From positions 3,530,001 through 3,594,000 of the forward strand of contig JAEMWC010000001.1 of assembly GCA_016490735.1 (NCBI GenBank): a stretch of 64,000 bases of DNA. The letters are read 5' to 3'. The translations under genes were made by a program, and so were the position numbers. Position 1 is the first letter of the stretch. Every line of letters begins with the position of its first letter. Positions 23,533 to 35,200 of this stretch are shown here, piece by piece. The DNA comes from Pachyseris speciosa. Lineage: Eukaryota; Cnidaria; Anthozoa; Scleractinia; Pachyseridae. A model generated the notes under the pieces. It had not been told where the DNA came from. It did not search any database and saw nothing but the letters and a program-made list of their open reading frames with translations.

Positions 23533-24371
23533 GGATTCGATTAGCTGACGTTTCGAGCGTTAGCCCTTCGTCGGAGCGAATCGAGGAATTGTGGGTTGTG
23601 TATGGTTTATATACAGGAAATGGAGCTACGCTATTGGTGGTAACATGGTAACGTGAAAAACATGAATAAATTAATTGAATGAAAAGCGCTCGTTGACACC
23701 GTGGGGATTAAGAGTGCCAATTTGAAAGATCAGTTTTTGCTCGAGATTTTTACGGCTTTCCGTGGTACCTTGATGTAGGGAAAGGCCGGAGATCGACATG
23801 TGTTGTTTGGAATGGTAAGGGAGATTAAAATGCCGAGCGACAGGTTTGGATGCGTCTTTGTCATCTTTCTCAACATCACGAAGATGTTCTCGGAATCGGT
23901 CACCTAGTCGTCTTCCTGTTTCGCCGATGTATAACTTTTTGCATAATGTGCAGGTTATGCAATAGATAACATTTGCGGAGGTACACGTGAAACGATCAGT
24001 GATCTTAACAGATCGCTTAGGGCCCGATATTTTGTCAGTGTTTTGAATGAAAGGACAAGTTTTGCATCGCGAGCGCGCGCATTTAAAAGTGCCAGGTTGT
24101 TCAGTCGTTTTGAATGCGCTTTTAACTAGAAAGTTACCTACATTTTTGTCGCGTTTGAATGAAATCAGTGGTGGTTCCGAAAAGATTCTAGCAGTTTCTG
24201 AATCATTTTGCAGTATCTTAAAGTTATTGAGAATGATGGCTTTAACTGGGTTATTATGCGGGTAAAATGTGAGGGTGAATGGAATTCTGTCATTCTTTTC
24301 CTTTTGTGACGTCTGTAGTGCTGACTGTTGATCAATCTGCTGACCGCGGTGATGGCCCGATTGAACTTCTA
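23430..24371 (-). mobile_element. Truncated Penelope-like element with GIY-YIG endonuclease
   Basis: The minus-strand coding part runs from about 24,340 to the stop at 23,671. It includes RIPFTLTFYPHNN, a zinc-binding Cys stretch (CARSRCKTCPF), YCITCTLCKKLYIGETGRR with the Y-I-G of the nuclease, the Arg/His of RFREH, and a Glu in LEQKLIFQIG. It diverges clearly from the PLE at 3-707. The 3' untranslated part reaches about 23,430. The 5' side stops where the minisatellite begins (24,371), so RT is absent and the open frame is fused in silico to satellite codons. Confidence 0.85.
23534..23582 (-). ncRNA. Hammerhead-like motif in the 3' region of the second PLE
   Basis: On the minus strand GATTCG (23,582-23,577) can pair with CGAATC (23,539-23,534) as an interrupted stem I. 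The core reads CCGACGA, where the canonical core is CTGANGA (one change, T to C). A 4-bp stem II GGGC/GCTC with TAAC loop is followed by GAAAC and the cleavage triplet GTC (23,549-23,547) with almost no stem III. Such minimal stem III is typical of PLE hammerheads and may need a dimer to cleave. The core change makes activity doubtful. Confidence 0.5.
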
Positions 24372-27300
24372 CGTGTATGGCCATGTATACTTGTGTATCC
24401 CCATGTATGCCCGTGTATAGCCATGTATGTCCGTGTATGGCCATGTATACTTGTGTATGGCCATGTATGCCCGTGTATAGCCGTGTACGCCCGTGTATGG
24501 CCATGTATGCCCGTGTATGGCCAGGTATGTCTGTGTATGGCCATGTATACTTGTGTATCCCCATGTATGCCCGTGTATAGCCATGTATGTCCGTGTATGG
24601 ACATGTATACTTGTGTATGGCCATGTATGCCCATGTATAGCCGTGTACGTCCATGTATGGCCATCTATGCTCGTGTATGGCCATGTATACTTGGGTATGG
24701 CCATGTATGCATGTGTATAGCCGTGTACGCCCGTGTATGGCCATGTATGCCCGTGTATGGCCAGGTATGTCTGTGTATGGCCATGTATACTTGTGTATCC
24801 CCATGTATGCCCGTGTATAGCCATGTATGTCCGTGTATGGCCATGTATACTTGTGTATGGCCATGTATGCCCGTGTATAGCCGTGTACGCCCGTGTATGG
24901 CCATGTATGCCCGTGTATGGCCAGGTATGTCTGTGTATGGCCATGTATACTTGTGTATCCCCATGTATGCCCGTGTATAGCCATGTATGTCCGTGTATGG
25001 CCATGTATACTTGTGTATCCCCATGTATGCCCGTGTATACCCATGTATGTCCGTGTATGGCCATGTATAGTTGTGTATGGCCATGTATGCCCGTGTATAG
25101 CCGTGTACGCCCGTGTATGGCCATGTATGCCCGTGTATGGCCATGTATGCCCGTGTATGGCCAGGTATGTCTGTGTATGGCCATGTATACTTGTGTATCC
25201 CCATGTATGCCCGTGTATAGCCATGTATGTCCGTGTATGGCCATGTATACTTGTGTATGGCCATGTATGCCCGTGTATAGCCGTGTACTTCCGTGTATGG
25301 CCATGTATGCCCGTGTATGGCCATGTATACTTGGGTATGGCCATGTATGCCCGTGTATAGCCGTGTACGCCCGTGTATGGCCATGTATGCCCGTGTATGG
25401 CCAGGTATGTCTGTGTATGGCCATGTATACTTGTGTATCCCGATGTATGCCCGTGTATAGCCATGTATGTCCGTGTATGGCCATGTATACTTGTGTATCC
25501 CCATGTATGCCCGTGTATAGCCATGTATGTCCGTGTATGGCCATGTATACTTGATTATGGCCATGTATGCCCGTGTATAGCCGTGTACGCCCGTGTATGG
25601 CCATGTATGCCCGTGTATGGCCATGTATGCCCGTGTATGGCCAGGTATGTCTGTGTATGGCCATGTATACTTGTGTATCCCCATGTATGCCCGTGTATAG
25701 CCATGTATGTCCGTGTATGGCCATGTATACTTGTGTATCCCCATGTATGCCCGTGTATAGCCATGTATGTCCGTGTATGGCCATGTGTACTTGTGTATGG
25801 CCATGTATGCCCGTGTATAGCCGTGTACGCCCGTGTATGGCCATGTATGCCCGTGTATGGCCATGTATACTTGGGTATGGCCATGTATGCCCGTGTATAG
25901 CCGTGTACGCCCGTGTATGGCCATGTATGCCCGTGTATGGCCAGGTATGTCTGTGTATGGCCATGTATACTTGTGTATCCCCATGTATGCCCGTGTATAG
26001 CCAGGTATGTCCGTGTATGGCTATGTATGCCCGTGTATAGCCGTGTACGCCCGTGTATGGCCATGTATGCCCGTGTATGGCCAGGTATGTCTGTGTATGG
26101 CCATGTATACTTGTGTATCCCCATGTATGCCCGTGTATAGCCATGTATGTCCGTGTATGGCCATGTATACTTGTGTATGGCCATGAATGCCCGTGTATAG
26201 CCGTGTACGCCCGTGTATGGCCATGTATGCCCGTGTATGGCCATGTATGCCCGTGTATGGCCAGGTATGTCTGTGTATGGCCATGTATACTTGTGTATCC
26301 CCATGTATGCCCGTGTATAGCCATGTATGTCCGTGTATGGCCATGTGTACTTGTGTATGGCCATGTATGCCCGTGTATAGCCGTGTACGCCCGTGTATGG
26401 CCATGTATGCCCGTGTATGGCCATGTATACTTGGTATGGCCATGTATGCCCGTGTATAGCCGTGTACGCCCGTGTATGGCCATGTATGCCCGTGTATGGC
26501 CAGGTATGTCTGTGTATGGCCATGTATACTTGTGTATCCCCATGTATGCCCGTGTATAGCCAGGTATGTCCGTGTATGGCTATGTATGCCCGTGTATAGC
26601 CGTGTACGCCCGTGTATGGCCATGTATGCCCGTGTATGGCCAGGTATGTCTGTGTATGGCCATGTATACTTGTGTATCCCCATGTATGCCCGTGTATAGC
26701 CATGTATGTCCGTGTGTGGCCATGTATACTTGTGTATCCCCATGTATGCCCGTGTATAGCCATGTATGTCCGTGTATGGCCATGTTTACTTGATTATGGC
26801 CATGTATGCCCGTGTATAGCCGTGTACGCCCGTGTATGGCCATGTATCCCCGTGTATGGCCATGTATGCCCGTGTATGGCCAGGTATGTCTGTGTATGGC
26901 CATGTATACTTGTGTATCCCCATGTATGCCCGTGTATAGCCATGTATGTCCGTGTATGGCCATGTATACTTGGGTATGGCCATGTATGCCCGTGTATAGC
27001 CGTGTACGCCCGTGTATGGCCATGTATGCCCGTGTATGGCCAGGTATGTCTGTGTATGGCCATGTATACTTGTGTATCCCCATGTATGCCCGTGTATAGC
27101 CAGGTATGTCCGTGTATGGCTATGTATGCCCGTGTATAGCCGTGTACGCCCGTGTATGGCCATGTATACCCGTGTATGGCCAGGTATGTCAGTGTATGGC
27201 CATGTATACTTGTGTATCCTCATGTATGCCCGTGTATAGCCATGTATGTCCGTGTATGGCCATGTATACTTGATTATGGCCATGTATGCCCGTGTATAGC

Positions 27301-29190
27301 CGTGTACGCCCGTGTATGGCCATGTATGCCCGTGTATGGCCAGGTATGTCTGTGTATGGCCATGTATACTTGTGTATCCCCATGTATGCCCGTGTATAGC
27401 CATGTATGTCCGTGTATGGCCATGTATACTTGTGTATGGCCATGTATGCCCGTGTATAGCCGTGTACGCCCGTGTATGGCCATGTATGCCCGTGTATGGC
27501 CATGTATACTTGTGTATGGCCATGTATGCCTGTTTATAGCCGTGTACGCCCGTGTATGGCCATGTATGCCCGTGTATGGCCATGTATACTTGGGTATGGC
27601 CATGTATGCCCGTGTATAGCCGTGTACGCCCGTGTATGGCCATGTATGCCCGTGTATGGCCATGTATGCCCGTGTATGGCCAGGTATGTCTGTGTATGGC
27701 CATGTATACTTGTGTATCCCCAGGTATGCTTGTGTATAGCCATGTATGTCCGTGTATGGCCATGTATACTTGTGTATGGCCATGTATGCCCGTGTATAGC
27801 CGTGTACGCCCGTGTATGGCCATGTATGCCCGTGTATGGCCATGTATACTTGGGTATGGCCATGTATGCCCGTGTATAGCCGTGTACGCCCGTGTATGGC
27901 CATGTATGCCCGTGTATGGCCAGGTATGTCTGTGTATGGCCATGTATACTTGTGTATCCCCATGTATGCCCGTGTATAGCCAGGTATGTCCGTGTATGGC
28001 TATGTATGCCCGTGTATAGCCGTGTACGCCCGTGTATGGCCATGTATGCCCGTGTATGGCCAGGTATGTCTGTGTATGGCCATGTATACTTGTGTATCCC
28101 CATGTATGCCCGTGTATAGCCATGTATGTCCGTGTATGGCCATGTATACTTGTGTATGGCCATGTATGCCCGTGTATAGCCGTGTACGCCCGTGTATGGC
28201 CATGTATGCCCGTGTATGGCCAGGTATGTCTGTGTATGGCCATGTATACTTGTGTATCCCCATGTATGCCCGTGTATAGCCATGTATGTCCGTGTATGGC
28301 CATGTATACTTGTGTATGGCCATGTATGCCCGTGTATAGCCGTGTACGCCCGTGTATGGCCATGTATTCTTGGGTATGGCCATGTATGCCCGTGTATAGC
28401 CGTGTACGCCCGTGTATGGCCATGTATGCCCGTGTATGGCCAGGTATGTCTGTGTATGGCCATGTATACTTGTGTATCCCCATGTATGCCCGTGTATAGC
28501 CATGTATGTCCGTGTATGGCCATGTATACTTGTGTATCCTCATGTATGCCCGTTTATAGCCATGTATGTCTTTGTATGGCCATGTATACTTGATTATGGC
28601 CATGTATGCCCGTGTATAGCCGTGTACGCCCGTGTATGGCCATGTATGCCCGTGTATGGCCATGTATGCCCGTGTATGGCCATGTATGCCCGTGTATGGC
28701 CAGGTATACCTGTGTATGGCCATGTATACTTGTGTATCCCCATGTATGCCCGTGTATAGCCATGTATGTCCGTGTATGGCCATGTATACTTGTGTATGGC
28801 CATGTATGCCCGTGTATAGCCGTGTACGCCCGTGTATGGCCATGTATGCCCGTGTATAGCCGTGTACGCCCGTGTATGGCCATGTATGCCCGTGTATGGC
28901 CATGTATGCCTGTGTATGGCCAGGTATGTCTGTGTATGGCCATGTTTACTTGTGTATCCCCATGTATGCTCGTGTATAGCCATGTATGTCCGTGTATGGC
29001 CATGTATACCTGTGTATGGCCATGTATGCCCGTGTATAGCCGTGTACGCCCGTGTATGGCCATGTATACCCATGTATGTCCATGTATACTTGTGTATTCC
29101 TGTGTACGCTCTTGTATGGCTATGTATGGCCGTGTATGACTGTGTATGGTAATGTATACCCATGTATGTCCATGCATGCCACTAATACTT
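24372..29190 (-). repeat. 20-bp minisatellite array, right arm
   Basis: The same 20-bp unit as at 10,860-15,676, but inverted (the plus strand reads ATGTATGCCCGTGTATGGCC). There are about 240 units, in strict 20-bp register up to about 26,430, where a 1-bp loss shifts it. Frequent variants here (GGGGATACACAAGTATACAT, ACAGACATACCTGGCC on the minus strand) match the inner end of the left arm. The outer edge from about 29,080 is degenerate. Long open frames occur on both strands without any sign of coding. Confidence 0.95.
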
Positions 29191-29356
29191 GCCACACCAT
29201 ATGTCACCACGGTAAACCACTATATGATAGTTACACTACGTACTTACCGAAGGCGGGCTCATAAGAATTTCCAGTGGGGGCTGTCGGTAGAGGCTTGGAA
29301 ACGAGAAAGGGAGGAAGTTGTGTTTCGAAGCCGGTCTTTGGAAAGTTTACGCAGAA

Positions 29357-32178
29357 ATGGCTTTGTTTTCCGATCCAGATACACAGAAAACGATTGAAAA
29401 TGAACTGGAGATTGTTAAGAAAACACTAAGTGAAAAAATAGAGGGAACTGAAATTATCTCTTGTCACCCAGTGGCTGTGAATGTTCGAATTACGTTAGTT
29501 GATGGATATAAGCTTATAATTTTTACTCAACTTCACATTTTATTTCCATAGTAATTTAAGCTTACAGCATATCCTCAAGCCACTCCTCGTTAACTGCTAC
29601 TGTTTTCTTCAATATTGTTTCAGGAGGACGAAATTCAAAAGTGTTGTTGTCTTGCTGCAGTTCCCTGAAAAGTATCCAACGAGTGCTATTATTGTAGAGC
29701 TCAAAAGCAAAACTTTACCTCCAAGATTGTTAGCCAAAATGACGGAGCTTTGCGATCAAGAAGCCAAAAAATTTATAGGAAAACCACAGGTAAGTGGCGT
29801 GAAGATGATCGTGATTATAATGGTGATGGTGATGGTGATTATAATGGTGATGATGGTGGTCTTATATTGTTAAGACGATTACTTTGATTGCTTAGTTTTA
29901 GTTAGCTTTTAATTGCACGACCCGATAAGCGGCAAAGCTTTAATCACCATCGTGTTGAAATAAAAGTTATTGTATTGCATTGCATCGCATCGCATCGCAT
30001 CGCATCGCATCGCATTGCATGAAGGTGATGATGATCATCATCATGATCATTATAACTGATGGTGATGTCACTGATGGTGCTGGCAGTGAATAATGATGAT
30101 GGCGTGATGGTGGTGCTTGTGATTATGGCAGTGGACAATAGGACCATTTATACGGGAGAAAATAAGATGTGTCTTATTTAAGACGCAACTTAAATAAGAC
30201 ACGAACTGATCGTATAAATGGTGCAAAATAAGCATTCGCGTCTTACATAAGATGTGTCTTATCTTAGAACAGGGTTTTCAGCTGTTCTTATTTTGTCCAC
30301 GTCTTAATTAAGACGTGAACTTCCTTGTATAAATGGTTTCGCATCCTAAATATATAAGACGTGAACTGCAAGTGCACGTGCATAACAGCAACACGAGCTT
30401 GTCTGACAATTAGATAGATGGCCGAGAGAGGCGAAAGTTTTCAATGAATTCAGCATCGTCTTTCTTCAACATGCCATCAGTCGCACCAATCTGTTGATCG
30501 TGTTCTTCCGACTCTTCTTGGATTTCTGTTGAAATCTTTGCATGATACGGCGAGTTAATGAATTTTCTGTAACAGCGTGGTCTTCATAAGAAAAAAACAT
30601 CTCTGAAAAAGTCTTTTCCTTCTTAAAATGACAGGACAGCACACTTTTGTTTCTTGCTACAGCGTGCCATCTTGGACTGTTGCTAATGGCAACACTGCAT
30701 GGAAGCAAGGCTGCATCAAAAGAAGACACAAACCATTTATACGAGATCTTTGTGTCTTATTTAGGACGCGAAGGTATAAATGGTACAGTTTGCGTCCTAT
30801 TTAAGTCGCGTCTTAGATAAGACATGTCTTACTTTCTCCCGTATAAAAGGCCCTAATGATAATGACAATAAGGACATTTCCCATGCATTGTAATTCTATT
30901 TATCTCTGATAGGTCATCCAAATGTTGTCATTTGTGCGTCGATTTCTTGATGAGAACCCATTGATTGCATGCTCTGATGAACTGCAGTATATTAAGTCAA
31001 GATTATTAACAGATGCAGATCATCTAAAAGTAAAACAGAAAGCAGGGGTTCTCAACATATCTGCAAAACAAGATAAGTAAGTCTCAATTTGATTGATATA
31101 CAACTATAGACTGCAATAACAAATTTAAATATAATTAAGATGTCATTAATCATAAATTATTGTACATATATATTTATATATGAAGTGTTAAGGTCTGCCA
31201 AGTGTATTTCTAATCCTGACGGCAAGTGATCCCAAAAGCCAATGTTGTGAACTTGACGAAACTGTGGGAATATATCTCCCTTTGTGCACAACCCATTCAT
31301 GGTTTGCGTCTTATGGATGACACTTCTGCCATAGAAATACTACCCAGGAACTCTATCAGTCTGCTCAATTCAATGTATCTGACATTCAAAATTTTTCTAT
31401 AGATCACAACATGAGACTAAACCTTATTAAATGTAAAGAGATGTTAATTAACTTTATGCTAAATCCTAACTTTACTCTCAGACCTTTAATTGTAGGCAAC
31501 AAAGCTATAGAACGTGTATCGACTTACAAGTTGCTAGGAGTACTTATTGATATCGACCTTAAGTGGAATAGTCATGTTGACTACATATTATAAACAAGCT
31601 TGCAAGAAGCTTTACTCCCTACGTATTCTAGGTCGAGCCGGCTTTGATGAAGGTAGCATGTTAAAGGTCTATATAAGCTCTATTAGATCCGTTCTAGAGT
31701 ACGCTGTGCCTGTGTGGCAATCCATTCCAGGTTATCTGTCTGACAAAATTGAATCCATACAGAAAAGGGCGCTTAAGATAATTTTCCCCTGTGTTGAAAG
31801 CTACTTAGATGCCCTTGAGTTAGCTCGGGTGGAGACTCTTGCATGTAGAAGAGATAAGATATGTAAAGAGTATATGTGTAAAATGAAGGACTTCAACCAC
31901 CCTCTTCATCCTCTTCTACCAATACACCTAGACAATACCTTTCCCTACACCCTAAGGCACAAATCAGACAAACTGTATTTTTATAAAAACGTTACTTCCT
32001 GTAGAACAAAGTGCACCAAAGACTTTTTCACTTTTAAGTATTTTAACAAATGTGATGGATGTTCTGTTTTTAAAATTCTTACTTGATCTATATAGAAATG
32101 TACATAGTCGATTTTATTAAGTTCTTATTGTATTTTAACTCGTTAATTCAGTCCGTACTGCAAGAGAGTTCAATAAAC

Positions 32179-32235
<57 letters not shown>

Positions 32236-35200
32236 CTTGTCCCCATTGTTGTTGTTTTGGTTTTAGACCATCAGTTTTATAGCATGTGGTTTATAGAGTT
32301 CTTACAACAAGTTATATAAGTGTAGTTGTAGGTCTTACGTATCATTACATACTTTAAATGCAGCTATAAAGTATGTAATGTTGCGCAACTCACCCCGTGC
32401 TCTGACTAGTTATAGGCTACTGGGGATGTGCCGCTGGATGGGGTTGCTTTGCACAATAGTCTAGAACCCCCAGGTCCAGAATCGCTGGCCATAGAATACG
32501 ATGTGAGACATCGTGCCCTGAATTCAGTTCATGGTCGGAGAGCTATGAAAGTTTTCAGTAAACTTTTATGCATTGCTTAGCATATCTCTCATGAAAATGT
32601 CGTAGTTTAGGGTGGTCAACTAGAGATAACAGTATTTAAAGAGGGTGGCACCAAAAAGCTAACATGAATTTGAAAGCGGTCACTTTGAATTTGTCAAATA
32701 CTGATCAGAATGTCAGTGTCTTATCAACCTTCACTGACAGTCGGCTCTCACTTGGCTTCATGTTCGACTGAATTACGATCGACTTGAACTACATTCCAAA
32801 CATTAATCTGGCTTGGATGGTAATAAAGGCCACTTTCAAATTCGTAGCAAATTTCTTGTTCAGCTGTTAGTGCCTTAACGTTTCAGTCAGTTCAGAACAA
32901 TGGTTTTGGAATACGAGTTTAGAACAAAACCATGCAAGCAAAGTTCAGAAAAACAAATTTTCCATTGAATGGGTGCTTGATGTGAAAGGCTTAAGATTAT
33001 TTAAAGGGTTTTAGTTTTGGTTTGTAGACCTGTGGAGATTCAAAGATTGTTGCTATGATGAAAACAAAATGGAAGGAACTGGTCAGTTTTTGATGAATCC
33101 ACAACCACATAAATTACCTGCCTTTTAAGAATGGGGCTTAAAATCCTACCTTGCGATCCACATAGAAATTTATTGGTTAACCAATATATGGATTAATCAA
33201 TTGGATGGTGGTTATGATGAATGGATTTACATTCAAGAATAAATGGATGTACATTGATATAATCTTTCCACAGATATTATCTAGATGTGAAGATAACTGT
33301 ACCAGATGACTATCACACTGCGGCTGTCCGGTAGGTGAAGCCAGCTCTCTCATTTTATATAGATCCCTGCATTATCAATGTTCTGCTTCATACTCTGCTC
33401 TTATGGCACAAACTTGCTGAGGGAGAGCTCCAGTAAGTTTCTTTGGTTTACAAGATACAACTTGGTTTAAAAGTGTCTACTTACATGTACGTAAGTTTAT
33501 AAAGAAGCCGGTAATTGTTTTTCTTTCTGATGTGATAGTTGGAGACTGGAATTACTCATGTGTGCAAAAACATTTAATATTCATAATTTTACCCCTGCAC
33601 ATTTCACGTATTTTCATCTTGGAGCACTAAATGCTTCAAAATAGCATCTTACAAAATACCATCCACAAACATTCCTTAGCAACAGTGGTAAATCCCACTC
33701 GACAGAAAAGGAGGACATGTTTCAAATCTTTTAAACTTTGAACAAAATTCAATCTAACTTGTCCAAAGATCTCCAATGCAACTCACTATGTACAGCAATA
33801 TTCAACATGACACTCATAATCTGTGTATCAAAAATGCAGGATAGAACTGAGGGAATCAAACTTTCCAGAAAACTTGGTGCGAGTGTTTATTGGTAGAGCT
33901 GTGGACATGGCAAGGCAATGTATAGAAGCACCACTACGCCGTACACCAAAGTATGTGAAATATGGATAACATAATTAAAGGAGTTTATGCAAGAAGGTCC
34001 AATTCTATGAATTGGCATTGAAATCTTTTTAGATTAAAATTGCTGTTTTGACTACTGCACTCAATATGACAAAACAACTGTTTCTTATAATGTACACTTA
34101 AAGTTGAGCAATTCAAACAAAGTAGTACTCAGTGCTTATTTTTGCTACTTTGTATAATTATGTTATGGTTCAATTTTATCTTTGATTTAAATTTTTCTCC
34201 TTTGCTTTTGGGTATGGTAGTGTATGGTAATGTCGGATAATTAGTTTAAAATAAAAGGAAAGAAATTTAAGCCATAACATACACATTCTTTAAAGAATGT
34301 AGAGCAATACCACAGATTACTGCACAGTAAAATAATTTTACTTAATGAGAGGCTTCAGCAAAGTCATGCCACAAGTCCTGAGCTGTCAGGCCAAAAAAGG
34401 AGTTCCAATTTCACTCTTAGCATATAGTTTGTATAGCAAATTGAGTGTGTTATTTGTGCCTCCATTGCACTACGTGACCTTGAAGTTCATGCATACAATC
34501 ACTTTACATGTATCACTCTAGTCAAAGTCTAAGTACAACTAAATAAGAAAAAAGTACAACTAAATAGCTTGATTTTAGTGACAGCACATTGGGACTTCAT
34601 CCAAAAGTTGAAAACCATGCATAACATGTGAAGCAGGTTTTGTATGGGAAATAAGAAGTTTTGTACTTCTGTAGCTGACACTGGAACCCAATTCTCATCA
34701 AAATTTGGGATATTTACAGTTTTGTTGTTTGTAGTCCCCAGGCATTTAAAGTATTGACGGAATCTGATTTTTACATCCTCAGGGACCCACCGTTTGAACC
34801 CAAACCATCTTTGAAGCTTGTATGTGATTTCCTTGTCACTCAGTGTGTCAGACCATGTCCACGGGAGAATTGTCCAATATGTCAGCAGAGAGCCTTACCT
34901 GATGAACCAAAGGTGAGGTACATTTATCACAGGCAGGAATTTAACAAGTGTGTATTGTGTCGTGTCATCTGTTTTGACCACTACAAGCAAAATGGCATCA
35001 ACACTTCAAACAGGGTATCCGAGATCATAAATGGTTCACATCGAATGTTTCTTCTTTCTTTCTTTTTGTACTTATAGGAAGCCGTTACAGATCCCACAGA
35101 CCACAAGTTCGTTGAACGTGTTTATTGCAATCATATGTTCCACTATGGCTGCCTGGATAAGTACATGAAAACGCCGCCTTTTCAAGGTACAGCTGTACCA

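Larger units (their letters stand above)
10797..29243. mobile_element. 18.4-kb unit with 38-bp terminal inverted repeats and inverted minisatellite arms
   Basis: Bases 10,797-10,834 and 29,206-29,243 are perfect inverted copies (38 bp, beginning GTACGTAGTGTAACTATCAT). Immediately inside each lies about 4.8 kb of the same 20-bp minisatellite, oriented oppositely. The flanks are the 5' ends of two divergent genes, so the whole interval behaves as one inserted unit. GTAC stands at both outer edges and could be a 4-bp target duplication or part of the repeat; because it is palindromic the sequence cannot decide. No intact transposase was found inside, so it would be non-autonomous or a long-decayed carrier of other elements. 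Alternatives are a segmental inversion-duplication or a fold-back assembly artefact. Confidence 0.65.

Noticed and set aside
23671..25524. 617-codon frame fusing satellite peptide to a GIY-YIG domain
   Set aside because: Only the part below about 24,340 is related to Penelope-like proteins; the rest is satellite read-through.
10860..29190. CRISPR-like array
   Set aside because: Units are contiguous 20-mers with no unique spacers, in a eukaryotic context.
31411..31593. Independent gene in RWD-RING intron 3
   Set aside because: The residues are LINE reverse-transcriptase C-terminal sequence and the frame shifts.
32083..32319. 78-codon frame with a poly-Tyr run
   Set aside because: It is translation of the (TTA)n LINE tail.
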